DNA of 21,218 bases from Bacillota bacterium (GTDB lineage Bacteria > Bacillota > Clostridia > Christensenellales > Aristaeellaceae): assembly GCA_023409955.1 (NCBI GenBank), contig JAEYQQ010000189.1, positions 1 through 21,218 of the forward strand, read 5' to 3'. The notes under the pieces were generated by a model. It saw nothing but the letters and a program-made list of their open reading frames with translations, was not told the DNA's origin and searched no databases. Both the position numbers and the translations under genes were made by a program. Positions 15,105 through 21,218 of this stretch are shown here, piece after piece; position 1 is the stretch's first letter, and each line of letters starts with the position of its first letter.

Positions 15105-16487
15105 TTACTTGTTGACTGTGGAATCCAAGAGTGCTTGCAGGTTAGCATCGGCGGTATCCAAAAGAGCCTGAACATCGGCATTCTGATCGGTAATAACAGC
15201 TTGCAGCACCTTGGTCAGCTCTGCATACATATCCTGAGTCAGCACAGGTTCCTCCGTGCGCAGTGCACCTTCGGTATTGATCAGTGTAAAGTACTGTTCA
15301 AACATCCGGGGATCCACATTACTGTACTGCTTCACCGCATCACGCTGGGCGGCATTGTACTCATCATCCGTCCATGCGGGGACAGGGACATCCACCACGG
15401 GAACACCGCGATCCTTACGGCTCTTAGCATCCAGTAGCATGCCGTTCTTTGCGCTCTCTGTGAGGATGGGGGCGCGGCCCATGCATTCCAGGTACATAAG
15501 ACCAGCCATTATCTGCTCATGGGTGGCCCCTTTGGCAAACATGTAGGGTGTACCGCCGGAGAGGGTGAACGCACCGGCAGGGCCAGCAGGAATGCCTACC
15601 ATCATAAGCTTATCCGTTGCAAGTCCATTGCCTTCGGTAGGCATATTCACAGCATCACTGGCAGCGATGTACATGGCAGCAGCGCCGGTTCCCAACTGGG
15701 CAAAACCAGTGCCCCAGTTTTCTGTGGTAGGGTCGCTGGTCAAAAGGCCATGCTTCCACTTGAGGTCTTTTACAAAGTTCATGGCTGCCACGGCTTCGGG
15801 GCTGTTCAAGTTGGCTTCCCATTTACCATCGGCATTTTGTGTTTCCAGTACGGCACCAAAGGTCCATGCGATGTTTGAAAAGTGCCAACCGCCGGCATTA
15901 TCGGCCGCCAGGAGGCACAGTGCGGCAGAACCAGTCTTTTCTTTAATGGTCTGACCGACAGTGATGAACTCCTCCCAAGTCTTGGGGTAGAGGGGAATGC
16001 CATCTGCATCCACCAGGCCGGCATCTTCAAACACTTCCGCATTGATCATCAAGCCCAATGCATAACCATCACGGGGCAGGGCAAATACCCGGCCATCTTT
16101 GTCTGACAGCAGCTTGCGAACGATGGGGTTCATTTTCTCCAGCCAGCCCAGCTCATTCAGTTCATCCGTTATATCAGCCACAAAGCCAGCCGCAATAAGC
16201 TTCTGGGGCTCGGTATACCAGGACTCAAATAGGGTGGGCACAGTACCGGCCTCCGCCATGGACATGAAGGTATCCACAGCGTACCTGTAGTGGGCCTTCA
16301 CCACTTCCACGTCGGGCATGGCAGCCTGGAAAGCGGGCAGATAGTTTGTTTCATGGGCTTCAATGGCGCCGGTGTCTACATCTTCAGGCCAGATGCCCAG
16401 TGTCAATGTGACTTTGCCTTCCGCCATGGCGGATACGGCACCCAGAACCAGCAGAAGGCTCAGAAGCAGGGCGATGTACTTTTTCAT
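15105..16487 (-). CDS. Extracellular sugar-binding protein of an ABC importer (family 1 solute-binding protein)
   Basis: 460 residues. It captures an oligosaccharide outside the membrane and delivers it to the two permeases encoded next. Residues 1-22 are a signal peptide (KKYIALLLSLLLVLGAVSAMA, cleavage likely before EGK). There is no cysteine near the site, so no lipobox. Family features are LTLGIWPEDVDTG at the start of the mature protein, KTWEEFITVGQTIKE, the WGTGFAQLGTGAAAMYIA segment and the C-terminal helices. The ATG has AGGAGG 7 nt upstream. It is the first gene of the operon, driven by the promoter at 16607-16635, with a probable LacI-family operator at the start of transcription. 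The ligand cannot be read; the GH65 partner makes an alpha-glucosyl oligosaccharide likely. Confidence 0.92.
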   Translation of the reverse strand: MKKYIALLLSLLLVLGAVSAMAEGKVTLTLGIWPEDVDTGAIEAHETNYLPAFQAAMPDVEVVKAHYRYAVDTFMSMAEAGTVPTLFESWYTEPQKLIAAGFVADITDELNELGWLEKMNPIVRKLLSDKDGRVFALPRDGYALGLMINAEVFEDAGLVDADGIPLYPKTWEEFITVGQTIKEKTGSAALCLLAADNAGGWHFSNIAWTFGAVLETQNADGKWEANLNSPEAVAAMNFVKDLKWKHGLLTSDPTTENWGTGFAQLGTGAAAMYIAASDAVNMPTEGNGLATDKLMMVGIPAGPAGAFTLSGGTPYMFAKGATHEQIMAGLMYLECMGRAPILTESAKNGMLLDAKSRKDRGVPVVDVPVPAWTDDEYNAAQRDAVKQYSNVDPRMFEQYFTLINTEGALRTEEPVLTQDMYAELTKVLQAVITDQNADVQALLDTADANLQALLDSTVNK

Positions 16488-16585
16488 GGGGGTTCCTCCT
16501 TTTATAATGGGTGTAATTTCAGGAGAAGCACACGCCTCTCCATAAGCCCTGCAGAAATGCGACTATACTTGGTGTATTTGGTTAG

Positions 16586-16599
16586 GTTTCACGTTCAAC
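16586..16599. promoter_or_regulatory. Candidate LacI-family operator at the sugar operon start
   Basis: GTTTCACGTTCAAC is an imperfect palindrome: outer GTT/AAC and core ACGT with a central CG, as is usual for LacI-family sites. It begins 8 bp downstream of the -10, on the expected transcription start, where a bound repressor would block the operon. The divergent LacI-type gene is the likely source. Only about ten of the fourteen bases are symmetric. Confidence 0.45.
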
Positions 16600-16606
16600 T
16601 GGTCAA

Positions 16607-16635
16607 AGTATAACATTGCACTATCTGTATGTCAA
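16607..16635 (-). promoter_or_regulatory. Strong promoter of the sugar-uptake operon
   Basis: On the minus strand TTGACA (16630-16635), 17 nt, TATACT (16607-16612): a perfect -35 and a -10 one base off consensus. The leader to the ATG at 16487 is about 110 nt. Confidence 0.85.
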
Positions 16636-16640
16636 TACAG
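16625..16640. promoter_or_regulatory. Perfect 6-bp inverted repeat over the -35
   Basis: CTGTAT-GTCA-ATACAG is a perfect inverted repeat centred on the -35 of the sugar operon promoter. It could be a second regulator site; no binder can be named. Confidence 0.4.
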
Positions 16641-16689
16641 TTTTACGCAAAACCAACAAATTTATCCACATGTAAAGGCAGTACCATTC

Positions 16690-16717
16690 TTGCAAAGTAT
16701 GCATTATATGTTATAAT
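16690..16717 (+). promoter_or_regulatory. Promoter of the lacI-type gene
   Basis: TTGCAA (16690-16695), 16 nt, TATAAT (16712-16717). The -10 is part of an inverted repeat ATTATA-TGT-TATAAT (16703-16717). The leader to the TTG start at 16754 is about 30 nt. Confidence 0.65.
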
Positions 16718-16753
16718 AGCCAAAGAAATGCATGTGAAAAGGGGGCAGAGTGC

Positions 16754-17773
16754 TTGGTCACCATCAAGGATGTGGCCCGAGCGGTAGGCGTCAGTACTAC
16801 CACGGTATCCAACGTTATACACGGCAACCTAGGCCGTGTGTCGCCGGATATGGTGGAAAAGATTGAGGCGGCCATCGCGCACCTAAAATATGTCCCCAAC
16901 ATGTCTGCCAGGGCGCTGGTGAACAACGCCTCCCGAATCATCGGCGTCATCAATCACCTGGTACCCTTGGAAAGCGGCGGCTTTTTTCAAGACCCTTTCC
17001 ACGGTGCTTTGCTGGCAGGCATTGAGCAAACGCTTCGGGAGTGGGGCTATTACCTGATGGTACGCACCATTGACAATATTCCGGAACTGATGTCCCTGCT
17101 AAACAACTGGAATCTGGATGGATTGATCTTGACAGGCATATTCCCTACAGATTTTTACAAAAGTCTGATGTCACACAAGACGCCTATTCTGCTGATTGAC
17201 AGCTACATCAACGATGACCGGCTGCTTCAGGTGGGCTTGGAGGACGAGCAGGGAGGTTACATCGGCACCCGTCATCTGTTGGAATCCGGTCATAAGGATA
17301 TTTTATTCTGCGGACCACCAATCCTTCATGAAGGCGTACTGGCTCAACGTTTTCAAGGTTATTGCCGGGCGCTTCATGAGTTTCAAATCAAATTGGACAT
17401 GAAAAATGTCTATCAACAGGAAATTGGCATTGAGCAAGGCACAGCACTGGGTCGGGAACTGGCAGCACGCCAGGATTATACCGCCATCTTTGCCACCGCC
17501 GATATCCTGGCTGCCGGCTTGATATCCGGTCTTACGGAAGCCGGCAGAAAAGTTCCGGAGGATATCTCCATCGTCGGCTTTGACGATTTGAATATCGCCC
17601 GCCTGACCAGTCCCCAACTAACCACCGTTCATCAGGATGTGGTGGAGAAGGGCGTCATAGCAGCCCGTATGCTCATTGATGCGCTGCAGGGGAAAAGCAG
17701 CGCATCATCCCGCAGCATTGTTATGCCTGTCCGCCTGGTATGCCGCCAGTCGGTAAGAAGGCTCAATGAATAA
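16754..17773 (+). CDS. LacI family transcriptional regulator, probable repressor of the sugar operon
   Basis: 339 residues. The N-terminal helix-turn-helix is TIKDVARAVGVSTTTVSNVIHGN (about 3-25), with the hinge helix near MSARALVNNASRIIG (about 50-64). A periplasmic-binding-protein-like effector domain follows to the end, with DGLILTG, PILLIDSY, a TAIFATADILAAGL segment and SIVGFDDLNIA. The effector is presumably a sugar from the imported substrate. The start is TTG, with AAGGGGG 8 nt before it. It is divergent from the binding-protein gene across 266 bp that hold both promoters and a candidate operator, the classic layout of a local repressor. Its stop is just upstream of the phosphatase gene start, so the two are co-transcribed. 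Confidence 0.92.
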   Translation: MVTIKDVARAVGVSTTTVSNVIHGNLGRVSPDMVEKIEAAIAHLKYVPNMSARALVNNASRIIGVINHLVPLESGGFFQDPFHGALLAGIEQTLREWGYYLMVRTIDNIPELMSLLNNWNLDGLILTGIFPTDFYKSLMSHKTPILLIDSYINDDRLLQVGLEDEQGGYIGTRHLLESGHKDILFCGPPILHEGVLAQRFQGYCRALHEFQIKLDMKNVYQQEIGIEQGTALGRELAARQDYTAIFATADILAAGLISGLTEAGRKVPEDISIVGFDDLNIARLTSPQLTTVHQDVVEKGVIAARMLIDALQGKSSASSRSIVMPVRLVCRQSVRRLNE

Positions 17774-17783
17774 TGGAGGAACT

Positions 17784-18551
17784 ATGTTGGATTTAATACG
17801 CAAAACCATCCGTATGGCCGGCGAAAAAATGCTTTCCTTTGAGAATTTCACCGTAATGGAAAAACAAGGCCACGCCAACTTTGTCACCCAGGCTGATATT
17901 GAAGTCCAGGCCTATCTGCTGGAAGAGCTTCACAAAGCAGTTCCGCAAGCGGATTTTTTTGCGGAAGAAAAGGAAAACGGAGCCCTGACAGATGGCCTGA
18001 CCTTTGTCATCGATCCCATTGACGGTACCACCAATTTTATGCGCGGCCGCAGGTGCTCCAGCATATCCATCGCCCTTTTAGAAAACAAAGCGCCTATCTT
18101 GGGTGCAGTGCTCAACCCCTACACAGGGGAACTTTTCCATGCAGAAAAGGGGAAAGGCGCATTTTTGAACAGCCAGCCCATTCACGTATCATCTGTAGTG
18201 TTTTCCAACGCGCTTGTGGGCATCGGTACATCGCCTTATGATGCGGATTTGGCCCAAAAAACCATGCGTGCGGCTGAAAGGTTTCTGCTGGAAGCAGGGG
18301 ACCTTCGTCGCACCGGCTCGGCCGCCATCGACCTATGTGATATCGCCTGCGGCCGGAGCGATATCTTCTGGGAACTGATTCTCTCCCCCTGGGACTATGC
18401 CGCTGGGGCATTGATCGTTACAGAGGCCGGCGGTGTGATCGGTTCCCCTGGCAAAGGGCCGCTTCCGTTTGAATGTAAATCCCCGGTACTGGCAGCCAAT
18501 CCGCTGTGCTATTCATATGCGCAGGAGATTCTACAAGCAATATTGGCCTAA
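17784..18551 (+). CDS. Inositol monophosphatase family protein (SuhB/CysQ-like phosphatase)
   Basis: 255 residues, near the family norm. Members are Mg-dependent phosphatases acting on inositol phosphates, sugar phosphates or 3'-phosphoadenosine phosphates. Metal-site residues are visible: E61-E62 (FFAEEKE), D77 and D80 with G81-T82 (DPIDGTTNF) and D204 (SPWDYAAG). The substrate cannot be inferred from sequence. The ATG at 17784 follows GGAGG by only 4 nt; an ATG at 17766, overlapping the end of the regulator gene, is an alternative, as is the TTG codon right after 17784. Its place 10 nt after a sugar regulator gene is unusual and suggests a link with the sugar pathway, for example dephosphorylating a product or an accumulated sugar phosphate, but this is inference. 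A strong terminator follows. Confidence 0.88.
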   Translation: MLDLIRKTIRMAGEKMLSFENFTVMEKQGHANFVTQADIEVQAYLLEELHKAVPQADFFAEEKENGALTDGLTFVIDPIDGTTNFMRGRRCSSISIALLENKAPILGAVLNPYTGELFHAEKGKGAFLNSQPIHVSSVVFSNALVGIGTSPYDADLAQKTMRAAERFLLEAGDLRRTGSAAIDLCDIACGRSDIFWELILSPWDYAAGALIVTEAGGVIGSPGKGPLPFECKSPVLAANPLCYSYAQEILQAILA

Positions 18552-18558
18552 ATGAAAA

Positions 18559-18598
18559 ACAGAGCGAAAGGAAGTTCATCCTTTCGCCCTGTTTTTTA
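18559..18598. terminator. Bidirectional terminator between phosphatase and deoR-type genes
   Basis: ACAG-a-GCGAAAGGA (18559-18572) pairs with TCCTTTCGC-c-CTGT (18579-18592), loop AGTTCA. TTTTTTATTT follows on the plus side; the minus side reads TTTTTCATTT. It can serve both convergent genes. Confidence 0.92.
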
Positions 18599-18670
18599 TT
18601 TACCGTTATTATAAGCATCAGCGCCTAAAATTTCTGAAATCTCCAAATAATTCTCGCCGTTCCTGCTTTC

Positions 18671-19450
18671 TTATTCACTCTCTTTTGGATAAATCACTTT
18701 TACATTAGCCTTTGTCAGCACATTCATCCACTTTTCATTTGGCTTTTCATTTGTCACCAGGCAGTCGAACTCCTCAATACCGCAGAAAAAGCGGAAGGAA
18801 GTACGGTCAAACTTTGTGCTGTCGCAAAGGAATACCGCTTTGCGGGCAGATTTTAACATCTGCTTTTTGATGCAGACATCCTCCTCATTCACATCGGTGA
18901 CGCCGCTTTCCATGGAAATGGAACGGGCGGAGAAGAATAGTACATCGCATGTGAAATCAGCTACCCGCTGCCGGGCTGCCTCCCCTGTAAATCCCCTTGC
19001 AAAGGTGTTCAGCCAACCGCCGGTGCAGCAGATTTGGGATGAGGGAAGGTTATCCAGGCAATCCAGAGCCAGCTGTGCGCTGTTGGTTAATATTTTCAGG
19101 TTATTCTTCTTACCCATAAAGCGCACCATATGTGACACGGTGCTTGTACAATCCATGGCGATGTGCATATCGTCCCGAACCAACTTTGCCGCCAGCCTGC
19201 CAATGATGCTTTTCTCTGTCTTGTTTTCAAAGTTACGTACGGTATAGGGTATCTCGCTACCTGCCCGGGGCTCGGTCAGCATGGCTCCGCCATACGTTCT
19301 GCGAAGCAGCCCCTCTTTTTCCAGCTCGGCAAAATCCCGGCGGATGGTGGAAGGGCTCACATTGTACTGCCGGGCCAGCTGGCTGACCAGCACAGCCTTT
19401 TTCAATTTCAATTCCTTTAGAATGTAATCTACACGTTCTATATTCAGCAT
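18671..19450 (-). CDS. DeoR family transcriptional regulator
   Basis: 259 residues. The N-terminal winged helix-turn-helix includes LVSQLARQYNVSPSTIRRDF and EKEGLLRRTYGGAML (about 20-57). The DeoR C-terminal sensor domain follows, with FENKTEKSIIGRLAAKLV, the CTGGWLNTFARGFTGEAA segment, GVTDVNEEDVCIKKQM and FLCDSTKFDRTSF. DeoR-type sensors bind phosphorylated sugars. The ATG at 19450 has GGAGG 8 nt upstream; an ATG at 19465 is inside that site and is rejected. The gene has no adjacent sugar-kinase or PTS partner in its own direction, so its target is unclear. A promoter is predicted at 19516-19544. It ends at the shared terminator at 18559-18598. Confidence 0.9.
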   Translation of the reverse strand: MLNIERVDYILKELKLKKAVLVSQLARQYNVSPSTIRRDFAELEKEGLLRRTYGGAMLTEPRAGSEIPYTVRNFENKTEKSIIGRLAAKLVRDDMHIAMDCTSTVSHMVRFMGKKNNLKILTNSAQLALDCLDNLPSSQICCTGGWLNTFARGFTGEAARQRVADFTCDVLFFSARSISMESGVTDVNEEDVCIKKQMLKSARKAVFLCDSTKFDRTSFRFFCGIEEFDCLVTNEKPNEKWMNVLTKANVKVIYPKESE

Positions 19451-19515
19451 CCGCTTTTCCTCCATGCTTATTCATGCACACAATTAGGTGCTTTTGCACG
19501 TTTCCGCTCATTTAT

Positions 19516-19544
19516 ATGGTATCATTTTCTGCTTGTGCTGTAAA
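19516..19544 (-). promoter_or_regulatory. Possible promoter of the deoR-type gene
   Basis: On the minus strand TTTACA (19539-19544), 17 nt, TACCAT (19516-19521), five and four of six matches. A small inverted repeat GTGC-AAAA-GCAC (19488-19499) lies in the leader. Read-through from the amidase gene is the alternative. Confidence 0.45.
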
Positions 19545-19573
19545 CAAACCGGTGATAATTGGCTGTATGCAAG

Positions 19574-20059
19574 CTACATTCTGGCATCAATAATGTGTAT
19601 CAACCTGCTGGCTGCAAAGGTATATGTGTTGAGGGGTCTGTTGTTGGAGTCCAGCGTATGGGTAGAAATCAGTATGTTTTCAGGAGATGGCGATGTTCCC
19701 ACCTGGACGATAAACAGAGAGTGCGTATACCGAACTCCATCCGGGCTCAATTGAATTACGTCAGCAATCATGGCAGACTCCAACGGAAGATGCACACCAT
19801 AAGGCCCGGCACCCTTGTTGGAAGTCAAAAAGTTATATAAAAATGGGACCCCTGTCCATGCAGGGGCCCTGTTGTTCAAGGAAATAAAGTACCAACCCAT
19901 GACAGGTGTATAGTTCATAATGCCGCACCCGGCATAAATACACTGGGAGATAAAGTTTGTACAGTCGCCGCCGATGTTTTCAAAATCATAAAACCTCGGA
20001 TTGCGCTTATATGCCCATTCATTGGCATATAAAACAGCGCTTTCCCTGTCATACAGCAT
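19574..20059 (-). CDS. Putative amidase domain protein (Amidase_6), stand-alone
   Basis: 161 residues, almost exactly one Amidase_6 domain. The domain pattern is complete: YDRESAVLYANEWAYKRNP at the start, GGDCTNFISQC with the probable catalytic C33, NYTPVMGWYF, PAWTGVPFLYNFL, YTHSLFIV (H113), and STHTLDSNNRPL near the end. The fold belongs to the NlpC/P60-CHAP group, which cuts amide bonds, often in peptidoglycan. No signal peptide is seen, so secretion by the normal route is not predicted. The substrate is unknown. The ATG at 20059 has GGGAGG 7 nt upstream; the ATG at 20089 lacks one. It lies 41 nt after clpB in the same direction and may be co-transcribed with it. No terminator was seen after it. 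Confidence 0.82.
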   Translation of the reverse strand: MLYDRESAVLYANEWAYKRNPRFYDFENIGGDCTNFISQCIYAGCGIMNYTPVMGWYFISLNNRAPAWTGVPFLYNFLTSNKGAGPYGVHLPLESAMIADVIQLSPDGVRYTHSLFIVQVGTSPSPENILISTHTLDSNNRPLNTYTFAASRLIHIIDARM

Positions 20060-20100
20060 AGCCTGACCTCCCAACTCCTGGTGCCACATCCTATGCTTTA

Positions 20101-21218
20101 TCAGCTGCGGATATACAGCTGCCCTTTCTCATCTGCATCTACCGTCAGTGTCTGTCCGGCATGCACGTCACCCTGAATCAGCCTACGAGCCACCAGGGTT
20201 TCCACCTGGCTTTGCAAAAAGCGCTTTAATGGGCGTGCGCCATAAACCGGATCAAACCCCCGGTCAATGACCATACCTTTGGCTGCATCGCTCAGCGCGA
20301 TGGTAAGCTGCCGGTCATCCAAACGCTTTTGTAAATTGGCAAGCAGCAAAGTAACAATTTGAGCAATTTCTTCCCTGGAAAGTGGTTTGTAAAACACAAT
20401 CTCATCAATACGATTCAAAAACTCCGGCCTAAACTGCATTCTCAGCAGCATCTCCACACGCTCCCGGGCCTCTTTGGAGATTTGCCCGTCACCACCGATT
20501 CCATCCAGGATATCGGAAGAGCCCAGGTTGCTGGTCATAATGAGAATGGTGTTTTTAAAATCCACCGTCCGACCTTGAGAGTCGGTAATGCGCCCATCAT
20601 CCAGTACCTGCAACAGCACATTGAACACTTCCGGATGGGCCTTTTCAATTTCATCAAAGAGTACTACAGAATAGGGCTTGCGGCGTACAGCTTCCGTCAA
20701 TTGACCGCCTTCGTCATAGCCTACGTATCCCGGAGGTGCACCGATCAAGCGCGACACGGAGAATTTCTCCATGTATTCCGACATGTCAATGCGCACCATA
20801 TTCTTTTCCTCATCAAAGAGCGCCTGGGCCAGTGCCTTTGCAAGCTCCGTTTTGCCTACACCGGTTGGTCCCAGGAACAAGAAGGACCCAATGGGCCGAT
20901 TGGGGTCGGCGATGCCGGCCCGGCTGCGCAGAATTGCTTCAGATACCTTTTGCACTGCCTCTTCCTGGCCGATGACCCGTTGATGCAAGATATCCGGTAG
21001 ATGAAGAAGCTTTTCCCGCTCCCCTTCCACCAGCCGCTGCACAGGTATGCCGGTCCATCGAGCCACAATGCGGGCGATTTCTTCCTCCGTTACCTTATCC
21101 CGAAGCAGGCCCTGATTGGGTTTATTTTTTTCTGCATTGGCTTCTTCCGCTTCCAGCTCTTTTTGAAGCCTGGGCAGCTCGCCATATTTCAGCTCGGCCG
21201 CTTTGTTCAGGTCATAGC
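20101..21218 (-). CDS. clpB: ClpB disaggregase, C-terminal part (gene runs off the right edge)
   Basis: The frame is open to the window edge, so this is the last 371 codons or so of a protein usually about 860 residues long. ClpB is a hexameric ATP-driven chaperone that rescues aggregated proteins with DnaK. The visible part starts at the end of the middle-domain/linker region (YDLNKAAELKYGELP, then VARWTGIPV) and covers the whole second ATPase domain: Walker A GPTGVGKTE, pore loop GYVGYDEGG, Walker B VVLFDEIEKAHPEV, sensor MTSNLGS, arginine finger region FLNRIDEIVFYKPL and sensor 2 YGARPLKR. All key residues are intact. The start and any CIRCE or CtsR site lie outside the window. Confidence 0.96.
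   Translation of the reverse strand, partial: YDLNKAAELKYGELPRLQKELEAEEANAEKNKPNQGLLRDKVTEEEIARIVARWTGIPVQRLVEGEREKLLHLPDILHQRVIGQEEAVQKVSEAILRSRAGIADPNRPIGSFLFLGPTGVGKTELAKALAQALFDEEKNMVRIDMSEYMEKFSVSRLIGAPPGYVGYDEGGQLTEAVRRKPYSVVLFDEIEKAHPEVFNVLLQVLDDGRITDSQGRTVDFKNTILIMTSNLGSSDILDGIGGDGQISKEARERVEMLLRMQFRPEFLNRIDEIVFYKPLSREEIAQIVTLLLANLQKRLDDRQLTIALSDAAKGMVIDRGFDPVYGARPLKRFLQSQVETLVARRLIQGDVHAGQTLTVDADEKGQLYIRS

Noticed and set aside
1..21218. CRISPR array, tRNA, rRNA, insertion sequence or prophage
   Set aside because: No spaced direct repeats, tRNA-like cloverleaf, transposase or phage gene was noticed on reading both strands.

Overview
The window looks like ordinary chromosome of a low-to-mid G+C Firmicute, most likely a member of the Clostridia. 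The evidence is the gene content (XpaC, TelA, YmaF, LCP, DUF1836, stand-alone Amidase_6, ClpB), strong AGGAGG-type ribosome binding sites, TTG starts and near-consensus sigma-A promoters. No rRNA, tRNA, CRISPR array, insertion sequence or phage gene was seen. Most genes are on the minus strand. Several genes have a longer in-frame start that overlaps its own Shine-Dalgarno sequence; there the downstream start with proper spacing was chosen.

Layout. (1) 94-3581, minus: a four-gene envelope-type module transcribed xpaC -> telA -> lemA-like -> TPM-domain gene. It has a perfect consensus promoter (TTGACA-17-TATAAT at 3834-3862), a leader of about 245 nt, and a terminator-like hairpin between telA and the lemA-like gene. 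(2) 4000-4374, minus: a small YmaF-like protein with six His-x-His pairs and its own terminator. (3) 4595-5773, minus: an LCP-family protein with a signal peptide and a long acidic linker. (4) 5910-7851, minus: a DUF1836 helix-turn-helix-like protein and a 23S rRNA uracil-C5 methyltransferase. They are divergent from an SGNH/GDSL hydrolase (8000-8776, plus), and a 23-bp palindrome lies on the shared promoters.

(5) 8864-18551 is the accessory-looking part, a sugar locus. The minus-strand operon runs solute-binding protein -> permease -> permease -> GH65 disaccharide phosphorylase -> secreted GH28-like beta-helix protein with a C-terminal discoidin-like domain. Divergent from it are a LacI-type repressor and a translationally linked inositol-monophosphatase-family phosphatase. 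The inferred scheme is that the beta-helix enzyme cuts an extracellular glycan, the CUT1 importer brings in an oligosaccharide (its ATPase is not encoded here), and the phosphorylase splits it with phosphate inside the cell. The substrate is unknown. The solute-binding protein lacks a lipobox and the locus lacks a beta-phosphoglucomutase, both unusual for this setting.

(6) 18671-21218, minus: a DeoR-type regulator, a small Amidase_6 protein without a signal peptide, and the C-terminal part of ClpB, which runs off the right edge. At the left edge 20 codons ending at 61 may be the tail of a plus-strand gene. Nothing seen is a clearly new system; the best candidates for novelty are the glycan locus and the DUF1836/palindrome pair.
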